Part shown: positions 7,771 through 17,624 of the stretch, piece by piece
How the letters are laid out: each line of letters starts with the position of its first letter
Numbering within the stretch: the stretch's first letter is position 1
NCBI RefSeq assembly: GCF_001618865.1
Contig: NZ_CP015136.1
Coordinates: 372,001-436,000 of the forward strand
DNA: 64,000 nt
Direction: 5' to 3'
Origin: Luteitalea pratensis
Lineage (GTDB): Bacteria; Acidobacteriota; Vicinamibacteria; Vicinamibacterales; Vicinamibacteraceae
Made by a program: the position numbers and the translations under genes
The notes under the pieces: generated by a model
Databases searched by the model: none
Told to the model about the DNA's origin: nothing
The model's input: only the letters and a program-made list of their open reading frames with translations

Positions 7771-9084
7771 TTACGAGAACCAGATCGTGAAACGGGTCGG
7801 GCCGCCCTCGGGGCCGTCCAGCGTGAAGGCGAAGCCATGACGCGTAAGAATCTCCTGAACCAGCGTCAGGCCGATGCCCTGTCCGGACTCCTTGGTGCTG
7901 AAGAAGGGCGTGAACAGGTGCGCGCGTACTTCCGGGGCGAGGCCCGGGCCGCTGTCCTCGATCTGCAGGAACGTCTGGCGGCCATCGCCACCCGTCCGGA
8001 TCACCACCTGGCCGTCGTGATCCGCCGCCTCGATCGCGTTCTTGAGGACGTTGACGAGTGCCTGTTCCATCAGCGTCCGATCGAGCTGCACGATGGGCAC
8101 CGGCACGAGTTCCAGGACGATGGCGACGTGGCGCCTCTCGGCCTCGGCCGCCATCAGCCGCGCCAGGTGGCTGACCAGGTCGCGCAGGTCGCACGGCCCA
8201 AGGCGCGGCTCGGGCAGTCGGACGACGTCGGCAAACGCCTTCATGAAGGCGCCCAACTGCGCGGTGCGGTTCATCACCACGTGCAGCGCCCCTTCCAGGT
8301 CGGCGCGGCTTTCGCCGGGCAGCTGCCCGGCGAAGACGAGGCATGACGTGAGCAGCGAATTGGACGCGGCCACGGAGTTGTTCACCTCGTGCGACAGCAT
8401 GCGGATCAGCTTCTCGTAGGCGGCCTTCTCCGCCTGCCGCAGTTCCTCGGTCAGTTCCTCGATCAGCAGGAACGTGCGGCTGAAACCCCGGTCCATGAAC
8501 GTGCCGCGACTGGCCTTGGCCCTGCGCCCGCCGGGCAAGGTGACCACCGCCGACGACGCGCGCGCGAGCGCGAGGATCACTTCACTGAGCGGCGTGTGCT
8601 GGCCTACCGCGGGCACACCAGGACGGACGTCGGGTCCGAGCAGCGCCGCCGCGGCGGGGTTGAGGAAGTCGACCCGTTCGTCGTGATCCAGGATGACGGC
8701 GCCCGACGGCGACACCTCCAGCAGGCTCTGGAGGAAGTGGTGCTGTTCGCGCACGCGGACCCGCTCGGCGCGCAGCGCGTCGGCCATGCGGTTGTAGATT
8801 TCGATGAGCCGATCGATCTCGGCCTGGCCGGTCGGCCGGAAGCGGGTCGTGTAGTCGCTCTCCTCGAGCAGCTGCGCACTCTCGCGGACGAGGGCATGGG
8901 CGCGCAGCAGGCGGTCGACCAGCCAGGCCCCGACCATCGTCGAGAGCACGAGCCCGCCCTCGATCGCGAGCAGCCCCCACGGTGATTGCCTGGCGAGGCG
9001 CCACGCCAGCACGCCCATCACGACGTGCAGCACGAGCAGGTAGGCGTAGAAGAGGCGCCGCAGCGTCACGTGGGAGGACTCCAT
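7771..9084 (-). CDS. Sensor histidine kinase, NtrY/AtoS-like
   Basis: A 437-residue inner-membrane kinase. Two membrane segments lie within the first 60 residues with almost no periplasmic loop, followed by a HAMP-like linker, a PAS-like domain (about 115-175, with SPSGAVILDHDERVDFLN), the phospho-acceptor His232 in LSHEVNNS and a C-terminal ATPase with N, G1 and G2 boxes (NVLKNAIEAA, DSGPGLA, GQGIGLTLV). It would phosphorylate the NtrC-type regulator encoded 40 nt upstream. It is the last gene of the efflux operon that begins at 15260. The minimal periplasmic loop suggests a membrane or cytoplasmic signal. Confidence 0.93.
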   Translation of the reverse strand: MESSHVTLRRLFYAYLLVLHVVMGVLAWRLARQSPWGLLAIEGGLVLSTMVGAWLVDRLLRAHALVRESAQLLEESDYTTRFRPTGQAEIDRLIEIYNRMADALRAERVRVREQHHFLQSLLEVSPSGAVILDHDERVDFLNPAAAALLGPDVRPGVPAVGQHTPLSEVILALARASSAVVTLPGGRRAKASRGTFMDRGFSRTFLLIEELTEELRQAEKAAYEKLIRMLSHEVNNSVAASNSLLTSCLVFAGQLPGESRADLEGALHVVMNRTAQLGAFMKAFADVVRLPEPRLGPCDLRDLVSHLARLMAAEAERRHVAIVLELVPVPIVQLDRTLMEQALVNVLKNAIEAADHDGQVVIRTGGDGRQTFLQIEDSGPGLAPEVRAHLFTPFFSTKESGQGIGLTLVQEILTRHGFAFTLDGPEGGPTRFTIWFS

Positions 9085-9124
9085 GGTACCTGCCGCGCCG
9101 AAGCCCCGCGGGGGCGAAGGCGGG

Positions 9125-10531
9125 TCACACGGAGATTCCGTATTTCTCCAGTCGACGATACAGCGCAGCCCGGCTGAAGCCCAGTGAATCTGCGACGCGA
9201 CTGACGTTGCCGCCGTGATGTCGCAGCGACTTCAGGATCATCGCGCGCTCGATCTCCTCCATCGTCATGGTGCCGACCGGCGGCAGCGGGTCGTGGGCGG
9301 TCCTCGGGCTGGCGCCTTCCATCTCGGACGTGGCGCGGAAGTCGTCGACGTCGAGCACCTGGCCCGGGGTCACGAGCGCGGCACGCTCAATCCACTGCTT
9401 CAGCTGACGGATGTTGCCTGGCCAGGGAAGGGCCTGCAGCCACTTGACGGCGGCCGGGCTGATCACGAGCGACTCGCGACCCTGGTGCTGCGCCAATGCC
9501 TGCACGAAGCGATGGGCGAGCAGCGGGATGTCGCCTGGCCGCTCGCGCAGTGCCGGCAGGTGCACGGTAATCAGGTTGATGCGGTACAGCAGGTCCTCGC
9601 GGAATTCCCCACGGCGCACCATGTCGGCCAGCGATCGGTTGGTCGCCGCGACCACGCGCACGTCGACGGTCCGCTGCTGGCTCGATCCGAGGACCTCGTA
9701 TGTCCGATCCTGGAGCACGCGCAGCAACTTGACCTGCGATGACGCGTCGAGGTCGCCAATCTCGTCGAGAAAGATGGTGCCGCCGTCGGCCAGGTCGAAT
9801 CGTCCCTGCCGGTCGTGCCTGGCATCGGTGAAGGCGCCGCGCACGTGACCGAACATCTCGCTCTCGAACAGGGACGCCGAGATGCCGCCGAGATTCACCT
9901 TGACGAACGGCTTCTTGCGCCGGTGGCTGTTGCGGTGCAGCGCGTCGGCGATGAGCTCCTTGCCGGTGCCGCTTTCCCCCGTGATCAACACCGATGCGTC
10001 GGTGGCGGCGACCCGGCCGACGAGCTGGAGCAGCTTGAGCATCCGCGCGTCGGCGCTGACGATCGCATCGAAGTCGTAACTCGCGTCGAGGTCCTCTCGC
10101 GTGATCGGCGCGACATCGTGTCCGTTGGCCGTGCCCGCCAGTCGCAGGGCGGTGTGCACCGCCTGCAGCAGCGCCGGGTTGGTCCAGGGTTTCGTGACGA
10201 AGTCAGCGGCGCCGAGGCGCATGCCAGCCACCGCCAGCGAAATCGATCCCCACGCCGTGATCAGGATCACCGGCAGCAGGGGATGGGTCTCCCGGATGCG
10301 TCGCAGCAGCTCGAGGCCTTCGTCGCCCGATGTCCGACGCGAGAAGTTCATGTCCTGCAGCACCAGCGCGCAGGGGTGCTGGGCCAGCCACTCGATCGCC
10401 GCATCGGGCGTGCCGACGGCGTGCGTGCGGTGGCCGGCCTGCTTCAGCAGCAGCGCCAGCGACGCGCGCACGGCATCGTCATCGTCCGCGATCAGGATCG
10501 GTGCGGTATCGGTTCGGACGGTGGAGCCCAT
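9125..10531 (-). CDS. NtrC-family sigma-54 response regulator of the efflux operon
   Basis: A 468-residue regulator with a receiver domain (acidic pocket DDDD near residues 16-19, phospho-acceptor Asp60), a AAA+ domain with Walker A GESGTGKE and Walker B, and a Fis-type helix-turn-helix (GGNVSRVADSLGFSRAALYRRLEKYG) at the C-terminus. The sigma-54 contact loop reads GAFTDA rather than the canonical GAFTGA. The gene follows the second permease by 3 nt, so regulator and transporter are co-transcribed. A good -24/-12 sequence at 15273-15288 heads the operon, which makes autoregulation the simplest reading. Confidence 0.94.
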   Translation of the reverse strand: MGSTVRTDTAPILIADDDDAVRASLALLLKQAGHRTHAVGTPDAAIEWLAQHPCALVLQDMNFSRRTSGDEGLELLRRIRETHPLLPVILITAWGSISLAVAGMRLGAADFVTKPWTNPALLQAVHTALRLAGTANGHDVAPITREDLDASYDFDAIVSADARMLKLLQLVGRVAATDASVLITGESGTGKELIADALHRNSHRRKKPFVKVNLGGISASLFESEMFGHVRGAFTDARHDRQGRFDLADGGTIFLDEIGDLDASSQVKLLRVLQDRTYEVLGSSQQRTVDVRVVAATNRSLADMVRRGEFREDLLYRINLITVHLPALRERPGDIPLLAHRFVQALAQHQGRESLVISPAAVKWLQALPWPGNIRQLKQWIERAALVTPGQVLDVDDFRATSEMEGASPRTAHDPLPPVGTMTMEEIERAMILKSLRHHGGNVSRVADSLGFSRAALYRRLEKYGISV

Positions 10532-10534
10532 GAC

Positions 10535-11872
10535 TCACTCGTAGCGTAGCGCTTCGGCCGGCGGAATGCGCGTGGCAAGCAGGCTCGGGTACCAGCCGCA
10601 GAACGACGTCAGCAGGAACAGCATGACGCCAGAGAGCACCAGGCTGATGGCGTAGATTCCGGCAGGCACCGGGCCGAGCCAGCCGAGTACCGGCACCTGC
10701 GCAAGCAGGATCGCGCCGATCGTCATCGCGATGCCGGTCATGAGCGCGATCTCCATGAAGATCTGACGCTTGATGCGCGCCCGGTCCGCTCCCTTGGCGC
10801 GGCGCAGTCCGAGCTCCCGGATGCGCTGCGTCACGTTCTGCCAGAGCACCCCGCTCAGGCCGAGCGCCACCATCAGCAGCAGGAAGCCGGCCACCATGCC
10901 CATGATCGCCAGGGGCGTGAGGTAGTTGTTGCGCAGGTACTCCGCCCGCGTGTCTTCGGTGGGCTTCATGCTGAAGCTCCAGTCTGGCGCCATGGCCTGC
11001 AGGGTGTCGACGAGGTGCTCTTCGAACGCGGCGGTCACACCGGGGCGCGTCCGGATCACGATCGCGTTGGGCAGTCGGGCGTCCACCTTGTCGGCGTCGT
11101 TTCGTGCATCCGGCCTGGACGACGTTCCACCGGCGTTGGCAGCCGCCGCACCAGCTGCTGCGTCCGCTCCTGGGGCTGGCGCCAGCGACGCCGTGACGAT
11201 GTCGTTGCGCACGATCATGTAGTTACCTGGCGTCGAGTACTCGCCGAACTGGCGGAAGTCCTGGATCACACCGACCACGCGCTGCTGTCGCGGCGGCGGC
11301 CCGTCGCTCGGGCGACGCGTGTTGTTGTCACGCGGCATCGTCTTGCCGGCCGCCTGCTCGGTGCCGAAGACCGTGCGCGCCATCGCCGCATTGATGACGA
11401 TGGCTTCCCAGTTCTGCCCGGTGTCCTCGCGCGAGAACCACCGTCCGTCGACGATCGGGATGGAGAGCGTGGCGGCAAGTTCGTCGCCGCCCCTGTTGCT
11501 GTTGAAATCCACCCGGCGGCCGTCGGGCAGCTTGATGTCGCTGTTCCATTGCCAGTTGCGGAACGTGGGCAACTCGATGTGGCTGACCGCCTCGACCTCC
11601 GGCATCTGTCGGACGGCCTCGACGAGCCGTGCGAAGCGTGCGAGGCGCTCCCGGTCGACGTCGGGTGCCGGGTCGATGCCGCGCGGGACTCGGACGACCA
11701 TGTCCCAGGTCCGTTCGTACGAGAAGCCGAGCGGCGCCTGGTAGTTGCGCCAGTAGTGGACGGCGATGGTCGTCACCGCCGCCAGAACGAGGAACGACAG
11801 CAGGATCTCCGTGACGATCAGGAAGTTGGCGCGCTTGCGGTTCCAGATCAATTTGAGCAGGTGCAGAGCCAT
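10535..11872 (-). CDS. FtsX-like ABC permease (second permease)
   Basis: A 445-residue MacB-type permease with an N-terminal membrane segment, a large periplasmic MacB_PCD-like domain (about 45-300) and three C-terminal membrane segments of the FtsX domain. The sequence QNVTQRIRELGLRRAKGADR is the cytoplasmic coupling motif of this family. An Ala/Gly-rich stretch interrupts the periplasmic domain around residue 220-235. It starts 2 nt after the stop of the first permease and is followed by the regulator after 3 nt. The start ATG 11872 is fixed by the hydrophobic N-terminus; the frame is open further upstream but there overlaps the first permease. Confidence 0.9.
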   Translation of the reverse strand: MALHLLKLIWNRKRANFLIVTEILLSFLVLAAVTTIAVHYWRNYQAPLGFSYERTWDMVVRVPRGIDPAPDVDRERLARFARLVEAVRQMPEVEAVSHIELPTFRNWQWNSDIKLPDGRRVDFNSNRGGDELAATLSIPIVDGRWFSREDTGQNWEAIVINAAMARTVFGTEQAAGKTMPRDNNTRRPSDGPPPRQQRVVGVIQDFRQFGEYSTPGNYMIVRNDIVTASLAPAPGADAAAGAAAANAGGTSSRPDARNDADKVDARLPNAIVIRTRPGVTAAFEEHLVDTLQAMAPDWSFSMKPTEDTRAEYLRNNYLTPLAIMGMVAGFLLLMVALGLSGVLWQNVTQRIRELGLRRAKGADRARIKRQIFMEIALMTGIAMTIGAILLAQVPVLGWLGPVPAGIYAISLVLSGVMLFLLTSFCGWYPSLLATRIPPAEALRYE

Positions 11873-11874
11873 GT

Positions 11875-13113
11875 CTACCTCGTTCCCTTCAACGCGACCA
11901 CCGGGTGGACGCGAGACATGCGCCAGGCGGGATAGACGCCCGAGAGCAGGCCGAACACGACGGCCAGGGCAATGCCCCAGAGGAAGATGCGCATGTTCAG
12001 CGTCAGTTCCGCGTAAGGAATCAGGCCGCTCTGGTTGATCGACCGCAGCACGAAGCCGGCCAGCAGGAATCCGAGCAGTCCGCCGATGACCGTCAGGGCC
12101 AGGTTCTCGACGACGAACTGGACGACAAGCGTGCGGCTCGACGCGCCGAAGGCCTTGCGGACGCCGATCTCGGAGGCGCGCTCCATGATTCGGCTCACGT
12201 TGAGGTTGACCAGATTGATCGCCGGCAAGGCCATGAACATCAGCGCCGCGCCGGCGAGGATCATCGAGAGGAAGCCGCCGTACGTGCGGGTGAAGTCGGT
12301 GTCGCCCGGGTAGAGGTTGCGGCCCATGCTCTCGAATGGCGTCTCGAGTGTCGCCGACAGCGTCTTCCACTGCGGCTGCGGCGACTTCCATGTCGCCAGG
12401 CGCGAGTGCAACTCGGCGCGAACGTCTTCGGGGCGAGCATTGGCAGCCAGCAGGAAGGCCGGAGTGAAATCGCCGAGATATTCCTCCTCCCAGCCCTTCG
12501 ACTTCTGCGTCGTCAGCGGGGCGTACAGATCGGCGGAGGGTGTGCGCATCGACGGCACGTCCTTGACCACGCCGATCACCTGAAACCGCTGGCCGTCGGC
12601 ATCGATGTGGCGGCCCAGCGCCGACTGACCGTCGAAGAAGCGCTTGCGGCTGGTTTCGTTGATCACCAGCACCAGGCGGGCCGTCTCCAGGTCGGCCGCG
12701 CCGTACGGACTGCCCTCGAGGAACGCGAACTGGTAGACCCGCCAGAACTCGGCATCGGTGTGCTTGAGGGTGGACTCGATCTTGCGACCGCTGACAAACG
12801 ACGTGGCCAGCGTGCCACTCGTCTGCACGGTCATCAACTCGACGCCGGGCAGCTTGCGCGCGTAGTCGTGGATCAATCGGTAGCCCGGGCTGCTCTGCCA
12901 GGTGTTGCCGTCGCCGCGCATCCTCGCCCGGCTCATCACCAGGGTGCGATCGAGATTGATCTCGGGCGCCATCGGCGACAGCGTGTGGTCGAACATCGCC
13001 ACCGCCACCGTCAGCACGACCAGCGTGAAGCTGGTGCCGAAGAGGCTGATGGCCGTGAAGACCTTGCGCCGCTGCAGCACCTTCCAGGCCAGGGTCAGGT
13101 AGTTCTTGAGCAT
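11875..13113 (-). CDS. FtsX-like ABC permease (first permease)
   Basis: A 412-residue MacB-type permease: one N-terminal membrane segment (about 18-40), a periplasmic domain, then three membrane segments ending in the FtsX domain (RIMERASEIGVRKAFGASSRTLV). With the adjacent permease it would form a heterodimer driven by the ATPase at 13241-13903 and linked to the adaptor at 14016-15260. Such assemblies drive substrates from the periplasm, or expel peptides and drugs. The substrate is not known. Confidence 0.92.
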   Translation of the reverse strand: MLKNYLTLAWKVLQRRKVFTAISLFGTSFTLVVLTVAVAMFDHTLSPMAPEINLDRTLVMSRARMRGDGNTWQSSPGYRLIHDYARKLPGVELMTVQTSGTLATSFVSGRKIESTLKHTDAEFWRVYQFAFLEGSPYGAADLETARLVLVINETSRKRFFDGQSALGRHIDADGQRFQVIGVVKDVPSMRTPSADLYAPLTTQKSKGWEEEYLGDFTPAFLLAANARPEDVRAELHSRLATWKSPQPQWKTLSATLETPFESMGRNLYPGDTDFTRTYGGFLSMILAGAALMFMALPAINLVNLNVSRIMERASEIGVRKAFGASSRTLVVQFVVENLALTVIGGLLGFLLAGFVLRSINQSGLIPYAELTLNMRIFLWGIALAVVFGLLSGVYPAWRMSRVHPVVALKGTR

Positions 13114-13182
13114 GATGTCTCTCTCTGTCGGCCTTCGTCAGTCGGCCTTCGGCCTTCGCGGGTCTGCCACCTGTCGAGCCGC

Positions 13183-13239
13183 ACCCGGTACCCGGTACCC
13201 GGTACCCGATACCCGGTACCCGATACCCGATACCCGGTA
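13183..13239. repeat. Heptamer tandem array (TACCCGG / TACCCGA)
   Basis: About eight consecutive 7-bp units alternating between TACCCGG and TACCCGA lie between the ATPase and first-permease genes of the efflux operon. The array is inside the predicted transcript. Confidence 0.9.
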
Positions 13240-13240
13240 G

Positions 13241-13903
<663 letters not shown>

Positions 13904-13933
13904 GGTTTCACTCCCGGCCTTCGTCGGTCGGCC

Positions 13934-14012
13934 GTCGCCATTGGTCATTGGTCATTGGTCATTGGTCATTCGGCATCAGGCATGTCGAATGACCAATGAC
14001 GAATGACGAATG
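13934..14012. repeat. Heptamer array with hairpin (ATTGGTC / CGAATGA units)
   Basis: Tandem ATTGGTC units run into CGAATGA/CCAATGA units, so that ATTGGTCATTCG (13961-13972) and CGAATGACCAAT (13986-13997) form a perfect 12-bp inverted repeat around a 13-nt loop. It lies between the adaptor and ATPase genes and would form a hairpin in their shared mRNA. Confidence 0.88.
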
Positions 14013-14015
14013 ACG

Positions 14016-15260
14016 CTATTTCACTCTCAGCTCCGGCGCCGACTCGTAGTCGCGCATGTCGGAGGCGATGATTTCGTCGCCCTCGGCCAGACCCTCCACG
14101 ACCTCGAACCAGTCGAAGTTGGAGACGCCGAGGCGAACCGGTGTGCGATAGGCGCGGTTGCTGCGCAGTACGAACACCTGCTGCGCGCCGCCGCCCTGGG
14201 CGAACGGACCGCGGGCGACGCGCAGCACGCGCGCCTTGCGGTCGGTGATCACCTGCACATCGACGCGCAGGTTCGAGCGCAGCCAGGTGGCGTCGGGCTG
14301 GTCCAGCGAGACCAGGAACTTCAGCGCGCCGTTCTGCATCTGCGGCTCCACGACGCTGACGTGCCCCGCGGTCACGAGATCGTCGAGGCGCACGCTGACC
14401 GGCTGGCCGACGCTGATGCGCGAGGCGTTGACGTCCGACGTGGTGGCCTCGACGCGGAATGCGGTCAGGTCGGCGACGCGGGCCACGACGTCTCCCCTGC
14501 GGACGAGCGCGCCCTCCTCGTCCTGCACGAACGTCAGTACGCCGTTGCGGTCGCTCTGGGTGGTGGTGAGTTCGAGGAGCCGCCGCTGCTGGGCGTCCTC
14601 TGCGTGCAGGGAACGCATCTCGAGCGAGAGCCCTTCGAGCTGGGTGCGGTTGGTCGCTTCGGCGTTGACACGGCTCTGTTTGAGCCGACCCAGATCGACA
14701 TCGGCCTGGGCGGCCTTCAGCTCGGATTCACGCAAGGCCTCCTTCGACACGAGGCCTTCCTTCGCGAGTGCCTGGTTGCTCGCGAGGGCGGCCGTCAATG
14801 CCTGCAATTCGAGGTCCTTGGACTTGATCTGGCCGTCCAGTTCGATCAGCTGCGACTCCAGCGTCAGCCGGGTGCGCGCCTGCTCGTTGCCCTTCAGCGC
14901 GATGTTCTGGCGAAGCTTCTCCGCGTCGAGCTCCGAGTCGCTGGTGTCGAGCCGGACGATCGGGTCGCCGGCCTTCAGGTGGTCGCCGACGCGCCGCAGC
15001 ACGGCGAGCACGCGCGCGTCGATCGGGCTGGAGATCACGTGCTCGATGGCCGGGACCACGGTGCCCGACGCGGTCAGCGATGCCTCAAGCGGGCCGCTCT
15101 GGACGCGGGCCGTGCGGACGCGATCGCGACGCACCGACGGCCGCAGCAGGTCCGCGCCCCAGACCAACGCCGTCATCAGCACGACGATCACTGATGTGAC
15201 GGGCAGCCAGCGCCTCACTTGGGCACGCCGGCGAACGGAGGTTTCGATTGGCCGATCCAC
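14016..15260 (-). CDS. HlyD/MacA-like periplasmic adaptor
   Basis: A 414-residue membrane-fusion protein: a single N-terminal membrane anchor (VTSVIVVLMTALVWGADLL), a lipoyl-like half (GTVVPAIEHVISSPIDARVLAVLRRVGDHLKAGDPIVRLD), a long alpha-helical hairpin (about 105-225) and a C-terminal barrel. It would link the FtsX permeases to an outer-membrane channel, which is not encoded here. The frame can open at GTG 15260, but the -24/-12 sequence at 15273-15288 predicts transcription from about 15262, leaving almost no leader, so a start nearer GTG 15218, just before the anchor, is plausible. First gene of the six-gene operon. Confidence 0.9.
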   Translation of the reverse strand: MDRPIETSVRRRAQVRRWLPVTSVIVVLMTALVWGADLLRPSVRRDRVRTARVQSGPLEASLTASGTVVPAIEHVISSPIDARVLAVLRRVGDHLKAGDPIVRLDTSDSELDAEKLRQNIALKGNEQARTRLTLESQLIELDGQIKSKDLELQALTAALASNQALAKEGLVSKEALRESELKAAQADVDLGRLKQSRVNAEATNRTQLEGLSLEMRSLHAEDAQQRRLLELTTTQSDRNGVLTFVQDEEGALVRRGDVVARVADLTAFRVEATTSDVNASRISVGQPVSVRLDDLVTAGHVSVVEPQMQNGALKFLVSLDQPDATWLRSNLRVDVQVITDRKARVLRVARGPFAQGGGAQQVFVLRSNRAYRTPVRLGVSNFDWFEVVEGLAEGDEIIASDMRDYESAPELRVK

Positions 15261-15726
15261 GGCCGGGGAGAGAGCAACCGCCGTGCCCGAAGATCGGCGG
15301 ATTTTGCGCGAGATCGCCAGCCCGGCCGTTCACGGGCGGACGAAGGGGTGTTCGGAAGCGGACAGTTGGCGGCTTCGCTGACGAACGCCGAACGCCGAAC
15401 GCTTACAGCCTGCAGCCTGCGGGCTACGGCCCACGGCCGACGTCTTACGGATGACGCTGCGGCTGCTCCGGGCTGGGGCTGATGGCATGACCGGAGGCCT
15501 TGTGTAGCTGCCGGACTCTGTCCGGCAATCAGGGGCAGCCTCGAGGCATCGCTGACCGTCGAACACAGGCCGACGGCGACGTTTCGTCTCCCTTGTTGCT
15601 TTCGGGTACCTTCTCCCTCGTTCCTTGAACCCCCTGTGCCTTCTTCGTTGTCCCTTGTCCCTTGATCGCGTACGAGCCAAGGCCCAAGGCCCAAGGCCGA
15701 TGGCCGAACGCCGTATCCTCTGTCAC
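15261..15726. other. Intergenic region: promoter, hairpin and heptamers
   Basis: This 466-bp divergent gap holds the sigma-54-type promoter for the minus-strand efflux operon (15273-15288). It also holds GAACGCC heptamers (15381-15400), a short hairpin TGCCGGAC/GTCCGGCA (15509-15527) and AAGGCCC-type heptamers (15676-15714) just ahead of the barrel gene. The reading frames inside it resemble no protein family. Confidence 0.6.
15273..15288 (-). promoter_or_regulatory. Sigma-54-type (-24/-12) promoter of the efflux operon
   Basis: Read on the minus strand the site is GGGCACG-N4-TTGCT, one base from the TGGCACG-N4-TTGCW consensus, with the invariant GG and GC exactly 10 nt apart. It lies immediately upstream of the adaptor gene, and the operon itself encodes an NtrC-family activator. 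The predicted start of transcription is near 15262. Confidence 0.7.
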
Positions 15727-16962
15727 ATGGCCCCCGGACGGCACCCTCTCCTGCTGCGCGCGGTGTTTGCCGCGCTACTTGCCGGGGCCGTCCCCTGCGC
15801 TGCGCAGGACGCCGCCCCGCCGCCGCAGGACGACTGGTTCCGCGACCACGTCCGGCTGTCGGGCGAGGCGACTGCCTCGATGTCGACCAAGAGCGCCGAG
15901 GAGGAGGGCTGGTTCAATTACTCCGACTACGAGTACAGCACCGTACGCTCGCTGCGCCTGTCGCTCGTCGGCGAAGTCACTCTTGGGCAGCGCCTCGCGG
16001 TGATCACCGAGATCCGTACGCTGCAGTTCGACGTGCCCGAGGCGTATGCGCTGTACGTCCGCATCCGGCCATGGCTGTCGCATGCGCTCGACATCCACGC
16101 CGGCCGCATCCCGCCGACCTTTGGCGCCTTTCCGCGGCGGCTCTACGCCGCCGACAACCCGTTGATCGGGATGCCGCTCGCGTTCCAGTACCTGACCTCC
16201 AACCGGGCCGATGCGCTGCCCGCCACGGCCGATGAACTCGCGCGCATGCGCGGGCGTGGATGGCTCACCAACTACACGGTGGGCGACACCAGCGCGGCTC
16301 CCGGCCTTCCCGTCGCCAACGCCCTGCGCTGGGACACCGGCGTCCAGGTGCGCTGGCAGCACGATCCCGTGACGATGTACGGTGCGGTCACGCAGGGGAC
16401 CATCGGCGATCCGCGGCTTTCCGACGACAACGGCGGTCCGCAACTGGCGGCGCGCGTGGTGTTCACGCCGCACCCCGTCCTGGCCATCGGCGGCTCGGTC
16501 GCCGCCGGACCCTACCTCGCGCGCTCGCTCACGGAGGAACTGCCGGGCCCCGCCGGGCTTCGCAGCCACCGCCAGGAGGCGTATGGCGCCGACGTGGAGC
16601 TCTCGCGCGATCGCTGGCTCGTTCGCAGCGAGCTGGTGTGGAACCGGTGGGGGCAGCCAGCCTACGAAGCCGATCCGAAACGCGACCTCGACGTAATGGC
16701 AGCGATGGCGGAGGCACGCTACAAGCTCTGGCCAGGGCTGTACGTCGCCGGCCGCGTCGACCATCTGGGTTTCTCGCGTATCCAGACAGACACCGTGGGT
16801 GTCGTGACGTGGGATGCCAACGTCACGCGCCTCGAGTTCGGCGGCGGTTGGAGCGTGCATCGCCACGTGCTCCTGAAGGCGGTCTGGCAGCGCAACCGGC
16901 GCGACGGCGGTCGCCCGCGCGGCAGCGACCTCGGCGCCATCCAGGTGGCCGCGTGGTTCTGA
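15727..16962 (+). CDS. Outer-membrane beta-barrel (porin-like) protein
   Basis: A 411-residue exported protein. A signal peptide (LLLRAVFAALLAGAVPCAAQDA) is followed by alternating-hydrophobicity strands and a C-terminal aromatic residue (AAWF), the signature of an outer-membrane barrel. I do not recognise a specific family. The ATG at 15727 is chosen because the longer frame is encoded by heptamer repeats. It overlaps the cupredoxin gene by 10 nt and sits at the head of the kinase/regulator operon, so it may admit or bind the ligand or metal handled by the downstream proteins. Confidence 0.78.
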   Translation: MAPGRHPLLLRAVFAALLAGAVPCAAQDAAPPPQDDWFRDHVRLSGEATASMSTKSAEEEGWFNYSDYEYSTVRSLRLSLVGEVTLGQRLAVITEIRTLQFDVPEAYALYVRIRPWLSHALDIHAGRIPPTFGAFPRRLYAADNPLIGMPLAFQYLTSNRADALPATADELARMRGRGWLTNYTVGDTSAAPGLPVANALRWDTGVQVRWQHDPVTMYGAVTQGTIGDPRLSDDNGGPQLAARVVFTPHPVLAIGGSVAAGPYLARSLTEELPGPAGLRSHRQEAYGADVELSRDRWLVRSELVWNRWGQPAYEADPKRDLDVMAAMAEARYKLWPGLYVAGRVDHLGFSRIQTDTVGVVTWDANVTRLEFGGGWSVHRHVLLKAVWQRNRRDGGRPRGSDLGAIQVAAWF

Positions 16963-17624
16963 GCCGCAAGGTCGCAGTGACGGTCGTGGCCATGGCGAGC
17001 CTGTTGGTATGGACGCATGTCCCGGTCCGTTCGCAGTCCACCCTCGGCATCGTGCGCGGGCGCTTTGCGCTGCCAGCGAGCGGGCTCGACGATCGCCGCC
17101 CCGCGCTGACCGATCCGCGTACGCGCCCGATTGTCCGCCAGCCCCGTGTGGGGGTGGTGTACCTGGAGGTCGCGCCCTCGGCGGCGTTCGAGGAACCGGT
17201 GCGCATGCACGAGCGGATGGACCAGCGCAACGAGACGTTCGTGCCTCACGTCCTCGCCGTCCGCACCGGCACCATCGTCGACTTCCCGAACAGCGACCGC
17301 ATCTATCACAACGTGTTCTCGCTCTCGCCGACGCGGCGCTTCGACCTCGGCCGCTATGCCGTCGGCCACTCGAAATCGATCCGCTTCGATCGGCCCGGCG
17401 TGGTGCGGGTGTTCTGCGACATCCACTCGCACATGAGCGCGTTCATCCTCGTCTTTTCGCACCGCTACTTTGCGGTGACGCAGCCCGACGGCACCTTCCA
17501 GTTGCCCGCGGTGCCTGCCGGCACGTACATGCTGGCCGCCTGGTTCGAGGGCGAGGTCAAGGCCAACCGCCAGATCGTCGTGCGGGCCGGCGAAACGTCA
17601 ATCGCGGATCTGCCGGTGTCGTGA
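16953..17624 (+). CDS. Periplasmic cupredoxin-domain protein with C-terminal Ig-like domain
   Basis: A 223-residue exported protein. After the signal segment (VTVVAMASLLVWTHVPVRSQ), a plastocyanin-like domain carries the likely copper ligands: His in RIYHNVF, then Cys, His and possibly Met in FCDIHSHMSAF. The final 60 residues (QPDGTFQLPAVPAGTYMLAAWFEGE) resemble a carboxypeptidase regulatory-like domain. Such proteins are sometimes annotated as methylamine utilisation proteins, but no dehydrogenase is present here. The start is probably GTG 16953, inside the barrel gene; ATG 16992 is an alternative. Its stop overlaps the kinase start by 1 nt. Confidence 0.83.
   Translation: MVLSRKVAVTVVAMASLLVWTHVPVRSQSTLGIVRGRFALPASGLDDRRPALTDPRTRPIVRQPRVGVVYLEVAPSAAFEEPVRMHERMDQRNETFVPHVLAVRTGTIVDFPNSDRIYHNVFSLSPTRRFDLGRYAVGHSKSIRFDRPGVVRVFCDIHSHMSAFILVFSHRYFAVTQPDGTFQLPAVPAGTYMLAAWFEGEVKANRQIVVRAGETSIADLPVS

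Noticed and set aside
7245-7838. N-terminal extension of the EamA transporter frame
   Set aside because: It overlaps the ABM-domain gene and codes for no membrane segment or known domain.
15509-15527. The TGCCGGAC/GTCCGGCA hairpin as a terminator
   Set aside because: No T-tract on either strand, and it lies upstream of genes on both sides.
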